Of a stretch of DNA of 64,000 bases, positions 23,813 to 35,985 are shown one piece after another. Every line of letters begins with the position of its first letter. The stretch's first letter is position 1. The notes under the pieces are model-generated. The model was not told where the DNA came from. It was given only the letters and a program-made list of their open reading frames with translations, and searched no databases. The DNA lies in assembly GCA_003667245.1 (NCBI GenBank), contig RCNN01000114.1, positions 34,371 to 98,370 of the forward strand. Reading direction: 5' to 3'. The DNA is from Heterostelium multicystogenum (Eukaryota > Evosea > Eumycetozoa > Acytosteliales > Acytosteliaceae). The position numbers and the translations under genes are program-made.

Positions 23813-26800
23813 TCTATCTACCTATATTTATATTACTAAATTTATAACTAATAACTATATGATATCTTGTATGACAGCAGTAAAACTAAGTAATGTTGCA
23901 CTTGTAACTGGGGGATTATTTATATGAGTTGTACTGGTGGTGGTAGTAGCGGTGGTGAATAATTGATAATTATGTGTATATTTTTGGTGTGTTGCAAATT
24001 GAAGTGAATAGTATTATAGATGACCACTTTAGGCAATTGCAATTTCTAAAGACACTTTGATATTTATTTAGTTGGACCAACTAAATAACTAAACTACTAT
24101 TTCTGATAATATTAAATATTAGGTTGTTGATTCGCTTCTTTGTCTTTTTCTGGTTGATGATTCACTGCTAATGTTTAAACTCAATTGCAGGTGAACGATC
24201 GTGGATGATGTTGTTACGTTTATAGAAAAGGAATAATGTGTTGGTATGGATTGAAGGTGATTTCTAAATAATAATTCAATGTGTTGAATATCTTGCTAGT
24301 GTGTACTTAAGTTAGTTGCAACTCTGGCTGGCACTAATATGTTTAAATATCAAAATGTGTAGCGGATATATTGAAAATATAAATGAAATTGACTGAATGA
24401 CAATATTTGACTAGTGGTAGTGCATGTGAATTTGAATGGCATTGAACATAACATATAATGCCACTATTAATAAATGGGGTAATACAGAAATTCAATGAGA
24501 AAACTGCAAATGGTTTTGTTTTTCTCATTCAAATTAATAATAGTATCGATGTATTTCGCTCAATTTGGAAAACGATGTCGAATTACCTCTGTTGCCACTT
24601 GATGTTATCATCGGAACATTAGTATTTTTTTGCTACAATTTTTTTGAAAATATCACAACTGCAATTTTTCAGTATCTTTAATTTGCAATTTTTTCGGAAC
24701 CAATTTTTTTCCCAAATTTGTTTTCATACAAAAAACCTTTGCAAGATTGATTTTTTTGGTATTGGGAATTTTCCACCAGTAATCGACGTCCCAGAACATG
24801 ACATCATTAACTTTCTTTTAATCAATCTGAACTTTACAAATTTTGAACATATAACATTACTTTTGTAAAATATTATACACATCAAAATCACTAATAAATA
24901 ACAAATAAATATATTTATTTGAATTAAGTTTCGTATATTACTTTAAGTTGTTTTTGGTTGATCTATGATTAAATCGAACCATTATAATTACTAAAAATCA
25001 AAAGAGTTTATTTGGGTGATCAATAATAGAATTGACTATGTTTAAATTGATTTATATATTATCCCAAAAAAAACTAAACAAAAGTGTTTGTAACACTTTT
25101 AGTAAAATATTCTTTTCATATGATAAAGAATACTGTAGAAATAACACCAATCTTAACAGTAATATATTATTATTATTAACAAGCTAAGAAATGATGTATA
25201 ATTAAAGTTACTTTTATTCTATTCTTCATTAATATTAGTGCAGATAATCTGATGAGAGTCAGGACAACAGCAAACCATCATTTGCAACTAATGAAATTGT
25301 TTAGTTGCATTGTTAATATGCATTAATGTAGTTTATCTATGCTAAAAGCACCACTTTCCAACTACTGATTCCATCGATTATCCAATATCTTTTGATACGA
25401 GGTTATCTTGTGAATAATGAGGTAAAATGAGGTGTACATTACTCACACAATCGTTGGCAATAATTAGGCATATCATCCAAGTATACCCAATATGGGAAGG
25501 ATTTTATGAAACCTTTTTGTATACTTACTGATGTAGAGAAAGTAGACATTTCCTTTTTAAGGATACAACAAAAAAGACTCTTTCATCAGCCCATCTAATA
25601 CCAACAATCAATGACAATGGCGACACAACATTCACCAATCTACAACTACTTTACAACAATACGAGAGTCACATTTAAGTGACTCTCTGACAGAATCCATC
25701 AATAACATTAGTTCCAGAAAATAATATTTTTAATAATCAATCCCATCCTATCACAATATCATCATTATTATTACTATTATACAAATATATTAAAAACTAA
25801 TTCAATATTATTACATCATATTTACATTTGTGTATGACTGTCTTGATTGATTAATAGATTGATTGATTTAATTTGACATAATAGGGGTGCTTGTGTGGCT
25901 CCCCAATACCAATGATATACACCTTTCGAATATTCGTTTATTCAATACTTGCACACCACTTGATCCTGCCAATAAACTAGCTGAGTGATATATGGTGCAA
26001 TGATGCCACTACATATAATGATGAATCACTGTGTGTGTATTATGAGTGAATATATTATTCTTTATCATCAATTAACAAGGCTAACTATTATCATATCTCA
26101 TCTTTATTAAACTTTATTTGGTGTTGTTTTTTAATAGTAACATCTAATGTTATTATTGACATGGTTTGTGTTTTGAATTATATATATATTTGAATGATCC
26201 AATAGCAAGCCTATTATACTTAATGGGTGTTGTTGAATCAAAATGGTATCTAAAAACCAATATCAATAAAATACTATCAATAATATTAAGAGTAGTATTA
26301 TATCTAAAACAAGTTAAGTAATGACGGTTCGCCTCAAAAGAGACACGAAATATCATAATAATATTATTGCCATTGATAACATAATCAAAACACATACTCA
26401 CACAACACTCTCTTGAACCTAGTATATTGAGCACCACTCTATGGTACTGCCTCAACAACAAAATCATATTTACTATAACTATCCGTACGTATAACAACAA
26501 TAGCAGAAACACCAAAATGTATATATATTTTATATAAAATAACTGATAGTACTAATGGGAGTTCATACATAGACCATATTTGATTAAGTTTTATAAAATA
26601 GGTGCCCATTAATTAGATAAAGAGATCAATAACAATAAAAATAACAATAACCACCTCATTAATCATTTTATATGTATAATAATAATAATATCATATATAT
26701 GGCTTTTTTTTTTGTGTGTTAATAGTTTATATATAACTTGAAATGCAAATCACACAACTTCTCTGTCATTTAAGAATCATTTCAATGTATGGAATCGTTG

Positions 26801-28873
26801 TATATGGGGAGTCGTTGGGTCGTTGTTTGCAGTTGTGTTGCTGTTGTTGTTACCCTTGTGTGTAGTAGTTTAACAAGTGGTTAAAAACACACACATACAT
26901 ACAACTATATATACTACTGGTTACTTTTATTAATTATCTATGTGTATTGCATACCAAACAAAACCAATATTATTTATAATTGAAAGTTTGCTGTTAAAAA
27001 CACACACACTTTAATTAACCTTAAGGTGTGGTTGTTGAGTTGGTGGGAGAAATTTGAAAAAATACAACTTAAACTACCCCACCTTGTGTGAATCTGTTAG
27101 CACAACCACACTCTGTTTATGTGTATACTCTATTAGTAAACCCCTACAACACGTGAGTGATACGGTTGAGGTGTTGTTGTTCAATTTAGAATAAAAACAA
27201 CATTTATGAATGTTAGATTTCACAACATGTAGAAAAAAAATCAATTAAATATTTAAACAAAATCAACAAATTCATTCGAAGGTTGATCGAGTAAGACAGC
27301 CCCACCAATATGAAAACAGTATGATGATAATTCAAATTTTTCAAATGTTTTTCAATATTTTCAAATTATTTTTAATTAAAAATATTGTTGTGTAATAAAT
27401 TAAAAAAACCAACACAACAAAACAAAAAACAACAACAATATATTTTTTAATCATTTTATTAATAACTAGGTGTCACTAGTCATTCAATAATAATATTTTT
27501 TTTTTTATTTTGTTTGGTCAAAAATTTCTCAAGTCTACTCCATAGTCAGCCAATACAACAGCCCCACACAATAACAGAGATTTCGTTTCTTAAATATCAA
27601 CAACACCAACAACAATAACAAACAACAACATTAGACAACAAAATAAAAAGGAAAATAATTACTATTTGAATGTAAAGGTTTAAACGGAAAGCAGCAACAA
27701 TTTTGTATTGTTTTAATAACATTCCACCGACTCTGTCTACCAATAATCCAATTGAATCCCCCCCTCTTCACTTTAATTCTCTGCATTTGCAAGTTTCTTT
27801 CATTGCGTATCCCACTTATTGTTCAAAATCTTGCACATTCTCTTTTTCAAATTAATCGTATCACTAGTGTATTATAATTTGCAAAAAAAACAACAAAAAA
27901 ATCAATCAAAATTTATTTGCTTATTTTATCTTGTTTGGTATTGGTTTTCACCTTTTCTTGCTAGGGTTTGTTTGGTGACCCATCTCATGCTATAAACACA
28001 TACAAAACAATCTTCCACTTGACAAACACACCTCAAAATTCGAAAATAAATTTCCAATCACAAACTTAATAACAAATATTGGCTGCTGCTTAGCAGAATA
28101 CCCTCTTCACAATCGCTACGATATCACAATCGCGTTTCGCAAAACAAATTTGTAGATTCTCTCCACAAACCAACAATAACATTATCGAGCATCGCCATAG
28201 CAAGAGAAAGAAAAAGACCAACAACCTGACTTGTTGTTGACAATATTTTTCAAGTTTTTTTAAATTTTATTTTTACGAATTAAAAAAAAAATACACCTCT
28301 ATCTCATCACCTGCCGCAACTCACATTAAAAAATTGACAGTCACACCACAACTCTGCTATAACAACAACATTCAAATCACAATAATAAATTTGGTTAAAG
28401 CTCTAATTTACCTACTCATTAGTAGTACACCATACCAATATATTTATCCCCCTACCATTTCTTAATAATTTTATTATTAGGTTTTGAATTTGATTTTATA
28501 TCAATTTATCACCTAGTTTATTGATAAACCAACCAACCACCTATTGGTCCAAACCAATTAACAAACAATTCTATAAAAGTACTACACTACCATTCTGAAA
28601 CAGCAAAACCCCACACAACAATCAATCACCCACCCGTCCATACATCATCAAACAACCACAAATAGCAATCGTCAATTATAGTAACACGGCCTGGACTATT
28701 AAATTGTTCAGCAGCATCGATCTTGTTTCTTACATCACTCTTTTCCTTTAATTAATATAGATTGTTAATAGCAGCACCCTCTTTATCACTCAAACCTAAA
28801 ACAACCCCACACCCATTCACCAAACCTCAACCTGTTGTACTACTAAAAATAGTTACTTACCTAAAACATACAA
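23813..28873. other. 5-kb stretch without a recognisable gene
   Basis: The longest gene-free stretch here: AT-rich with many homopolymers. I found no frame with family features on either strand and no tRNA. The 120-residue minus frame at 26153-26515 is low-complexity hydrophobic and unsupported. Items present are a GC-rich hairpin at 25884-25904, GT/CA-rich patches around 26875-27150 including AAGGTGTGGTTG at 27022-27033 (resembling dictyostelid G-boxes), and CAA/ACA-rich DNA from 27400 to 28870. Much of it may be divergent regulatory sequence and the 5' leader of the gene at 28874. Confidence 0.5.
25884..25904. repeat. GC-rich hairpin in AT-rich spacer
   Basis: GGGGTGC and GCTCCCC flank a 7-base loop, giving a 7-pair stem with one mismatch. 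It stands out from the surrounding AT-rich DNA. Confidence 0.4.
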
Positions 28874-30309
28874 ATGTCATCCTATAATCTAACTTCTATT
28901 ATCAATAATAGTAATAACAGTATCACCGATTCCACATCCAACACTCCCCCACAAAACAGTCATACAATGTTGAACTCAACCAATTTCATGTTGCCCGGAA
29001 TGGGTCCTCCTTTACATATGGGTGGTTACCACTTTAACAGCCAAATGAACAACGGTGGTTTGTACCACCACCATTCCCTTACAAACCTTTTGGATATCAA
29101 CTCCATGCAAGGACACGTCGGATCGCTTACTCCTCCAAATCCATCGCCATCGTCATCCCCGGCCACTGCCTCTCATTCCTTGCCACCTCTCTCCCTGCCA
29201 TCTCACCAAAACTCAATATCCTTACAACAACACCATCAACAACAGCAACATCACCAACAACATCATCACCAACAACAACAACAACAGCAACATCATCACC
29301 AGCAACAACAACAACATCACCACCAACAGCAACAACAACAACAGTTACATCACCAACTTGCTAATATTGCTGGTATCACAAATCAACACCAAACCCAACA
29401 AGTACAACAAAACTCCAATCAATCAGCCCAAATCCAAAATAGTGTGGCATCGGTCTTGTCCCAGCAAAGTCTTTCACAGATGGCCATCTTCTTCTGACTC
29501 TTTGCCTTCGCCAATATACGATATGAACGAATCTATAATACATGCAAATGGTGGCGGTCACCATGTTGACGACGGCATCTACAGGTTCCCAAGTTGGCTC
29601 ACCAAAGACAAAAGTCTAAAAAGAGTGGAAACCCAGGATCCACTGCCAAAACTGCTACACCAAAGACCACCAGAGCGGTAAAGCTGCCTGCAGTCCATTG
29701 GAAGGTTCACTCAATTCACTTACTAAAGAGCAATTGGTTGCTCTCTGTTCCCACTTTTCCAATCTGTACATCCAGATCTCCAACAAGAGTTTGAAAACGC
29801 CATGCCTCCACCCGATTTGCATGAGATCATGGAAGAGCTAGACTCACTACAGAAGCAATACAACAAGCTCTTCCCTAACAATAAGTTTGTATTTGATAAT
29901 GTCTCGTACAACCGTGTCAAGAGTGGTTTAGCCAACTTTAAGAAGGCTCTTGTCGAGAATGGTGAAGAATTCAAAGAGAAATCCGCTTGGTCCACTCTAC
30001 TCCAATATGTTATTCAAGCCCTTCCTTATGCACTGAGGATGCCATTGTGGGACGACGAAAAGAACAATGCATCAAGAATGGCTGCTATCTCCAAGATGGA
30101 TCTATTTGGAAAGTCGGCGGTCAAAGGATTACTCCAAAACGATCTTTCACTCGAGAAATGGGAGCGTCACAGAATTGAGTCTATCCCCACACAGCTCCTA
30201 TCTCATCAATACTATCGATGAACTAAACAAATGTATTGAAAAGAGAAAGAAGAAAGAGGCCAAGCTCGAAAAGACAGTCAATAAGAAGAGAAAGTCAAAC
30301 AAGATGTAA
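28874..30309 (+). CDS. Cut8/STS1-like nuclear proteasome tether with Gln/His-rich N-terminus
   Basis: The C-terminal half matches the Cut8/STS1 family, which tethers the 26S proteasome to the nucleus or nuclear envelope. Features are a helical start (LNSLTKEQLVALCSHF), a short loop then PDLQQEFENAMPPPDL, a helix with LDSLQKQYNKLFPNNKF, and the NVSYNRVKSGLANFKKAL motif equivalent to the family YxYxRVKPHL. A hydrophobic tail helix, TLLQYVIQALPYALR, follows. Before it come a basic Lys/Pro/Thr segment (about 29595-29680) that could serve nuclear localisation, and an N-terminal region of Ser/Pro-rich sequence plus a Gln/His tract (29227-29345). A basic tail ends at 30309. Frame shifts near 29485, 29620, 29775 and 30190 break the frame, yet the family order continues through all of them. 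Identification is from pattern memory, without a profile search. Confidence 0.68.
29227..29345 (+). repeat. Gln/His codon repeat
   Basis: CAA/CAG/CAT/CAC codons encode an uninterrupted Gln/His tract in the N-terminal part of the Cut8-like protein. Such tracts are typical of dictyostelid coding DNA. Confidence 0.85.
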
Positions 30310-30870
30310 TTTAAACTATCTCCCTCAACATCACTTCTCTACTACTATTATTTATCCAACCTCAAGTAATACCACCTTCCGAACATTCCACACTATGTAG
30401 TTTTTTTTTTTCTGTTTTTTTTAAACAAAGATATAGACAATAGTCCACCAAAAAAACAAAACAGAGTTTATAAAAGAAAAAGAAAAAAAAAAGAAAGAGA
30501 TTCAACCAACAACAATCAAATCATCAACAACAGTCACTCTTACCAACAAATAGTGTAAAATTTGATTTATTTTCCATCAATAACAACATCAACAACAATA
30601 TTTCATTCCCCTCCCCTACCAACAACTTAAGATTATATTTGTATTAGGTCATGCCAACACAACTCAATATTTATTAACCATTTTTGTTCGCGAACGCAAA
30701 TCAAAAACCTTTCACACAATTGGTTAGAATCCTCATGTAAATATATAATAATAAAATACCAAATACAAACCTAATTTATTGTAAACAATCTGCAAAGTTT
30801 TTGGTTGTAATTATTATTATTGACTATTGAATTTGATATATCATTGGTTTTTATTTGATCTATTATTATG
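30310..30870. other. Convergent 3' spacer
   Basis: AT-rich, with CAA and poly-A/T runs (30401-30420 and 30476-30500), between the 3' ends of the Cut8-like gene and SHMT. No gene seen. Confidence 0.55.
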
Positions 30871-32431
30871 TTAAAGCTCAGCTGATCCTGGCATGTTAAA
30901 TTGTTTGGAGAAATTGTGAACTTCTTCCTTGAGTTCCTTTAATTCTTTGCTTCGAGAATAGCCTTTTGGAAGTCTGGCATCTTCTTACCTACTTTATCTT
31001 GAATGGCAACTGAGATCTTGACAACACGATCTAAATATTCGACGATTTGTTCGAAATCTTTCTTCTTTAAGTCCACGTGAAGTTAAAGCTGGTGAACCCA
31101 GACGTACACCACCTGGTGCAATTGCACTGGTATCTCCATATTACTGCATTCTTATTTACGGTGATTGCTGCTTCGTCGCAAGCCTTTTCGATTTTGCTTC
31201 CGGTGATTCCTTGTGGACGAAGATCCCAGAAGAACCAAATGGTTGTCAGTACCACTGGTAACGAGTTGGTATCCCTTTTTCTTGAGTGCTTCTCCCATGG
31301 CAGCAGCATTCTTACGTACTTGCTTGATGTAGTCTGAGAATTCGACTGAGCTGGCTTCCTTGAGAGCAACAGCAATACCAGCAATAGTATTTTTCGTGTG
31401 GACCACCTTGGCAAGATGGGAAAACGGCAAAGTTGATTCTGTTCTCCAAATCATCGTCGATCAAGTTACCTTTGGCATCTTTTCTCTTGCTCTTTCTAAA
31501 GAAGATAAGACCAGCTCTTGGTCCTCTCAATGTCTTGTGAGTGGTGGTTGTAACGACATCACAGTATTGGAATGGAGAGACGGCTTGTTTACCAGCAACC
31601 AAACCACTGATGTGGACATGTCGCACAAGAGATATGCACCGTGTTTGTCGGCAATCTTTCTCATTCTTTCATAATCCCACTCACGTGGATAAGCAGAGGC
31701 ACCAGCGATGATCAGCTTTGGACGGAACAACCGGCAGTGTATTCCATACGGTTGTAGTCGATGTAACCAGTCTCATTGACTTGATATGGCATTGATTCAA
31801 AGAAAATTGAAGTTGCACTGATCTTTTTCTTGTCAGTTTGGTATCCGTGAGTGAGATGTCCACCAGATGGCAAATCCAAACCCATGATTCTGTCATGTGG
31901 CTTCAAGAGTCCGGTGTATGCTGCAAAATTGGCAGTGGAACCAGAGTATGGTTGCACGTTGACACCCCATTCGCTTGGGTCCAAATTGAATGTCTCCAAA
32001 GCACGCTTGATTGTGAGGTTCTCAAGTACATCGACAACTTCATTACCACCATAGTAACGAGCACCTGGCAATCCCTCAGCATACTTGTTTGTGAAGCATG
32101 ATCCCAATGCTTGCATGACAGCATTGGAGGTAAAGTTCTCTGAGGCAATCAACTCCAATCCATTGAATTGACGGTGCTTTTCCTTTTGAATCAAATCGAA
32201 GATCTCTGGTCTGATGTTCTAATATCTCTATTACCCTGTTGTTAATGGATCAGATCATCACGATGATCATTCTTAAGTTAGTCGAGTTGCAATGCATTCG
32301 ATAGTATTGATTTCAAAGTGGTCGATTCTTACAATGAAGGTTGAAGTTGAGGTTGAGAGTGAACGTCTAATGAAAGATTGACCAGACTTTGTAAAGAGTT
32401 GTCTACCTGATTGGAATAATGAGGATTGCAT
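30871..32431 (-). CDS. Serine hydroxymethyltransferase, mitochondrial form
   Basis: PLP enzyme of one-carbon metabolism converting serine plus tetrahydrofolate to glycine plus 5,10-methylene-THF. Exon 1 (32333-32431) is 33 codons: [20 protein letters not shown] then [10 protein letters not shown]. It is rich in Arg/Ser/Thr with no acidic residue, so it is a mitochondrial presequence with a plausible processing site after RRS. After a 114-base intron, exon 2 gives [46 protein letters not shown], the PLP-lysine motif [26 protein letters not shown] and a tail ending PGSAEL. Single-base shifts occur near 31720, 31625, 31435, 31235, 31130 and 30945, several in A or C runs (for example GGPHEK/N with one A too many). 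The gene is essential for metabolism and otherwise fully conserved, so these are most likely sequence errors. Confidence 0.92.
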
Positions 32432-33335
32432 TTTTCTTTTGTTTTATTTGGTCGATGTGAATGTATATTAATAATAAGTAATACTAAGCAATGTATAATA
32501 ATCGATCGATCGTTGTAGCTACAAAAGCAATAATAGCAGAAACAACACAACACAGATAAACAAAGACAAAGAACCAAACAAATCAAATAAAAATAATTTA
32601 GCAAAGTAAGTAGGTGGCACCTTTTGACCAAAAAGAAAAAAACAACAAACAAAAAAAAAAAAAAATTCGGGTAGGTGTCTCTTTAAAGAGCAGAACACAA
32701 GTTCACCATTGCACACTGCAGTCTGATAGCAGCCACGCTGTCATAAAAGTTTTCTGTCAAGAAACAACTTCCAGGCTGCATGAAATATGAGAGTTCACCA
32801 TAAAATTACATAAAAAAAACAAAAAAAAAAACGATAAATAGTATGAATTCATTCACTAACCAGTATTAACAATATATATTCTACTTTTAAATTGTTAAAT
32901 AAATCTACAACAACTATAAAATACAAATAATAATATTTAATTATTTATATTGTTTTTAATTAAATATTATATTAATCAAGGTATATCCTAATTCATTTAA
33001 TTAATAAACTAATAGATTTACAAAAAATTTATTAAATTTAGATGCAAATATAGTTTCGTTGGTAATTGGTCGGAGTTAATTAGGGTTTGCCCATTATTGA
33101 CGGGAACAAACTAAAAAACAAAAACCAAATGATAAAATAAAATTAATAATCTGAGATTTTATTGCCTAATAATTAATTAGCGAAATTTCAAAAACTGCCT
33201 AAAAGTCATCATTTTTTATGTTTTTTTAAAATCTAAATTTTTAATATCATTTTTTTAAAACATAGCAATTTCTGTAAATATCATAAATATATAACATTAT
33301 ACATATAATATTATTGTAAAACTATATAGGTAGAG
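32432..33335. promoter_or_regulatory. Divergent spacer between SHMT and mitochondrial carrier
   Basis: AT-rich spacer with poly-A/T runs (32641-32665 and 32815-32832). No coding region is credible; the minus-strand frames at 32329-32716 are low-complexity readings of T-rich DNA. It must contain both promoters. No specific element identified. Confidence 0.5.
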
Positions 33336-34617
33336 ATGTCAAGTGTAGCACCAAATCAAATACCTGTTGTACAACGACACAGCAGCGATAGCAGCAGTGA
33401 TAGTAGCAGCAGCAATACAATAGCTAAAATCAATGATAATGAGCCATCGAACTACAAGGTTTATTTCAGGTTTCTTATCGGGTAGTTTGGCATCTATGGT
33501 CGCCACAACTTGTAGGTTTCAAGCTTTCTTGAGTGTAGAGGACGACCAGTCCTCTATACCGTTTTTAATTGATTTCAATTGATATTGATAGTTGACATCA
33601 TCATCATGATTCAGTTACAAATCCAATCGAGTTGGTGAAAACAAGATTACAGTTACAGGGCGAGCTAAAGATGTCGGCCAGAGTATACAATGGAATTGGT
33701 GATGCATTCATAAAGATTTGGAAAAAACGAAGGACTGATTGGATGCAGCGTGGATTGTTCCCTGCTTATTTATCGCAAGGAACACTCAATGGATGCAGAC
33801 TCGGTTCATATGACACCATCAAGCGATTTGTTGGTGCTGACCCAGAGAAAGAAAACTACTTTATCAAGAATCTTATATCTGGTGCACTTGCAGGTGCATT
33901 TGGTGCATCCATGGGATCGCCTTTCGATCTAGTCAAGGTCAGAATGCAAGCTGCAAGAATGTTCCCTAATGATCCCCAGTTTAGTGGGTACACCTCAACA
34001 ACTAGAGCTTTTGCCCAAATTATAAAGTCCGAAGGTTTAAGAGGATTGACTAGAGTATGACGATCGTCAATGATCAATTGCTGGCATTGAGTAGTTCACT
34101 TATATTTGATCAACTATTTATAGGGCATGGCAACCTCAGCACAGAGAACAGCAGTTGGATCATCGATACAACTATCGACCTATTTCGAAACAAAGAGATT
34201 CATTATAAATAAGACAGGAATGGAGGACGATATCTATGCCCATTTGCTATCCAGTTTGGTAGCAGGTCTCTTTGTTACAGTAGGAATGAATCCATTCGAT
34301 GTCGCAAGAACAAGATTGTATTATCAGGGTCAAGGTAACACTCATGGTGAGAAATATAAGAGTTTGTTTGATTGTATTTATAAAACTGTCAAAGTCGAAG
34401 GATTTTTCGCACTGTACAAAGGTTTTCTTGCTCACTACTTGAGATTGGGTCCACATACTATATTTGTAAGTTATTTTCGTTTACAACAAACTAATTCAGC
34501 TCCATTACTAATACTTAGCTTAATATACAACAATCGTTTCTATCTATCTTACAGACTCTAGTGTTTTGGGAACAGTTTAAGATGGTATTTGCAAAGTTTG
34601 AAAATAAATTCAATTAA
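33336..34617 (+). CDS. Mitochondrial carrier (SLC25A34/35 or OAC1-like)
   Basis: Inner-membrane solute carrier of the SLC25 family. All three signature motifs are present: FTNPIELVKTRLQLQGE, GSPFDLVKVRMQAAR and MNPFDVARTRLYYQGQG, each Px(D/E)xx(K/R). Exons are 33336-33511, 33615-34054, 34124-34465 and 34555-34617, with good GT..AG borders. A Ser-rich N-terminal extension of about 40 residues precedes the first helix. The third motif with LYYQGQG and the RGLFPAYLSQGTLNGCRLGSYD segment resemble the SLC25A34/35 and yeast oxaloacetate-carrier branch, so transport of dicarboxylates such as oxaloacetate is possible but not proven. One shift near 33455 changes frame before FISGFLSGSLASMVATT. KKRRTDWMQRG near 33725 may hide two compensating indels, since the alternative frame gives EGLIG there. 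Confidence 0.87.
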
Positions 34618-35985
34618 TTTTTTTAAAGGACACAATCTCATCAAATCAATCAAACTTTATCGATAAAGTTTGATTAGGAATTGAAGGTTAAAATCTTGGT
34701 ATTATTGGAGATCATATATTATCTATTTTGAAGTAGTGAAAGACCACTCGAATTCAGATAATTAAGGTTAAAATATCTTTTTTCAAAACTAAGCCTGGTC
34801 GTTTTTCAAAATTGTTTGGGATTTTTGGTTCAAGATTGCCAAACAAGATTTTTCGGTGGACATGATTTTCTTAAGATAAACACAATGATTTATTAAGTTT
34901 TCTTGCTTCTACATTGATAGAATCAATAGTAGTCGTAGAACTCATAAATGATAATTGATAGATAAATAGTAATTATTATTATTATTAAGAGTTATGGAGA
35001 GTCAACCTTTGCTATTTTGACAATAAACATTACCAAAGTAAGAAAGAGTTAAGAGATATTCAATTGAATCTCTGTTAGATATTGTTCACAATTGTCTTCT
35101 CACATGACTGTTTGGAGATCTCTATTTCATACCCAACAGATATCTGTTGTGTGTTTTTAAAGAAAGCAAACTTCCAAATATCCACAGAAACTTATTACCA
35201 CTAAATAATAATTGAAATAAGAGTTGTGTATATGTTTGTGAGTAGTCGTACCCCTTTTGTTTGATTTTATTTTGTATTTGTATTTGTATGGGTTAGTTGT
35301 AGTTGTTGTTATTTAATACTTTCAATTAAAGTTTTATTTAAAACATGGAAGAGGACTGAACCACATGCATTTTATTTAGTTCCACCTATAATATTAATAT
35401 TATTATGAAACCAGTAAAATAACTAGTTAGCTTTATGTAAATAGTAATAATAATATTACATCATTCAATACATTTATTTAGAGTTTGAATTGTAAGATAT
35501 TTGCAATTGTTATATTAGCATTCCACAAATAGACTCAAAGCTGTATAATTTAATTTCATTGGATTAGAGATTTATGCACAATCTATGTCATGAATCAATA
35601 TATCTATCTTTCTGACAAATATTACGGTAATTGAATTGAATTCATGTCAATGAAATCTAAAATCATACTAGTAATCTCTCAATAATACAGAAACAATGGA
35701 AATGATTTGTGTATACACAAAAATATCAAAACCAACTATAATAAGAAAACCACCCTATTAATGACAGGAGAGTGGAATAATCAATAAGATTAGAAATATT
35801 CAATCAAATAATATTTTCTAATTAAAAATATATATATATCTAATTAAAAATAGTAACAACAAAAAGTTTGATTATAAATTAGAATCAAAGAATATAACTA
35901 TTAAATCAATTCAACCAAATCAAATAAATAATATTTTAGTATTTTGGAAATATATTATTAATCACCAACATAAAATAATAACTTA
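34618..35985. other. Spacer between mitochondrial carrier and SLC35F-like gene
   Basis: AT-rich. It includes a perfect 28-base palindrome at 34648-34675 just after the carrier stop. I see no open frame of note and no structured RNA. The last 200 bases are the likely promoter of the transporter gene. Confidence 0.5.
34648..34675. repeat. Perfect 28-base palindrome 30 bases after the carrier stop
   Basis: The sequence is its own reverse complement over 28 bases, centred on ATCGAT, with arm AATCAAACTTTATC. It could act as a transcript hairpin or cruciform near the polyadenylation region of the carrier gene. Confidence 0.75.

Noticed and set aside
24343..24868. Short frames on both strands in the 5-kb spacer
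   Set aside because: Phe/Asn/Ile-rich readings of T- and A-rich DNA with no family features.
25249..25372. Possible C/D-box snoRNA (TGATGA followed by CTGA)
   Set aside because: The boxes are short and common in such DNA; no terminal stem or guide region is evident.
26153..26515. 120-residue hydrophobic minus-strand frame
   Set aside because: Composition is Leu/Ile/Val/Tyr-rich from AT bias; no start context, intron or motif supports it.
32329..32716. Two Phe/Leu/Cys-rich minus-strand frames upstream of SHMT
   Set aside because: They are alternative frames of the SHMT first exon and the T-rich promoter.
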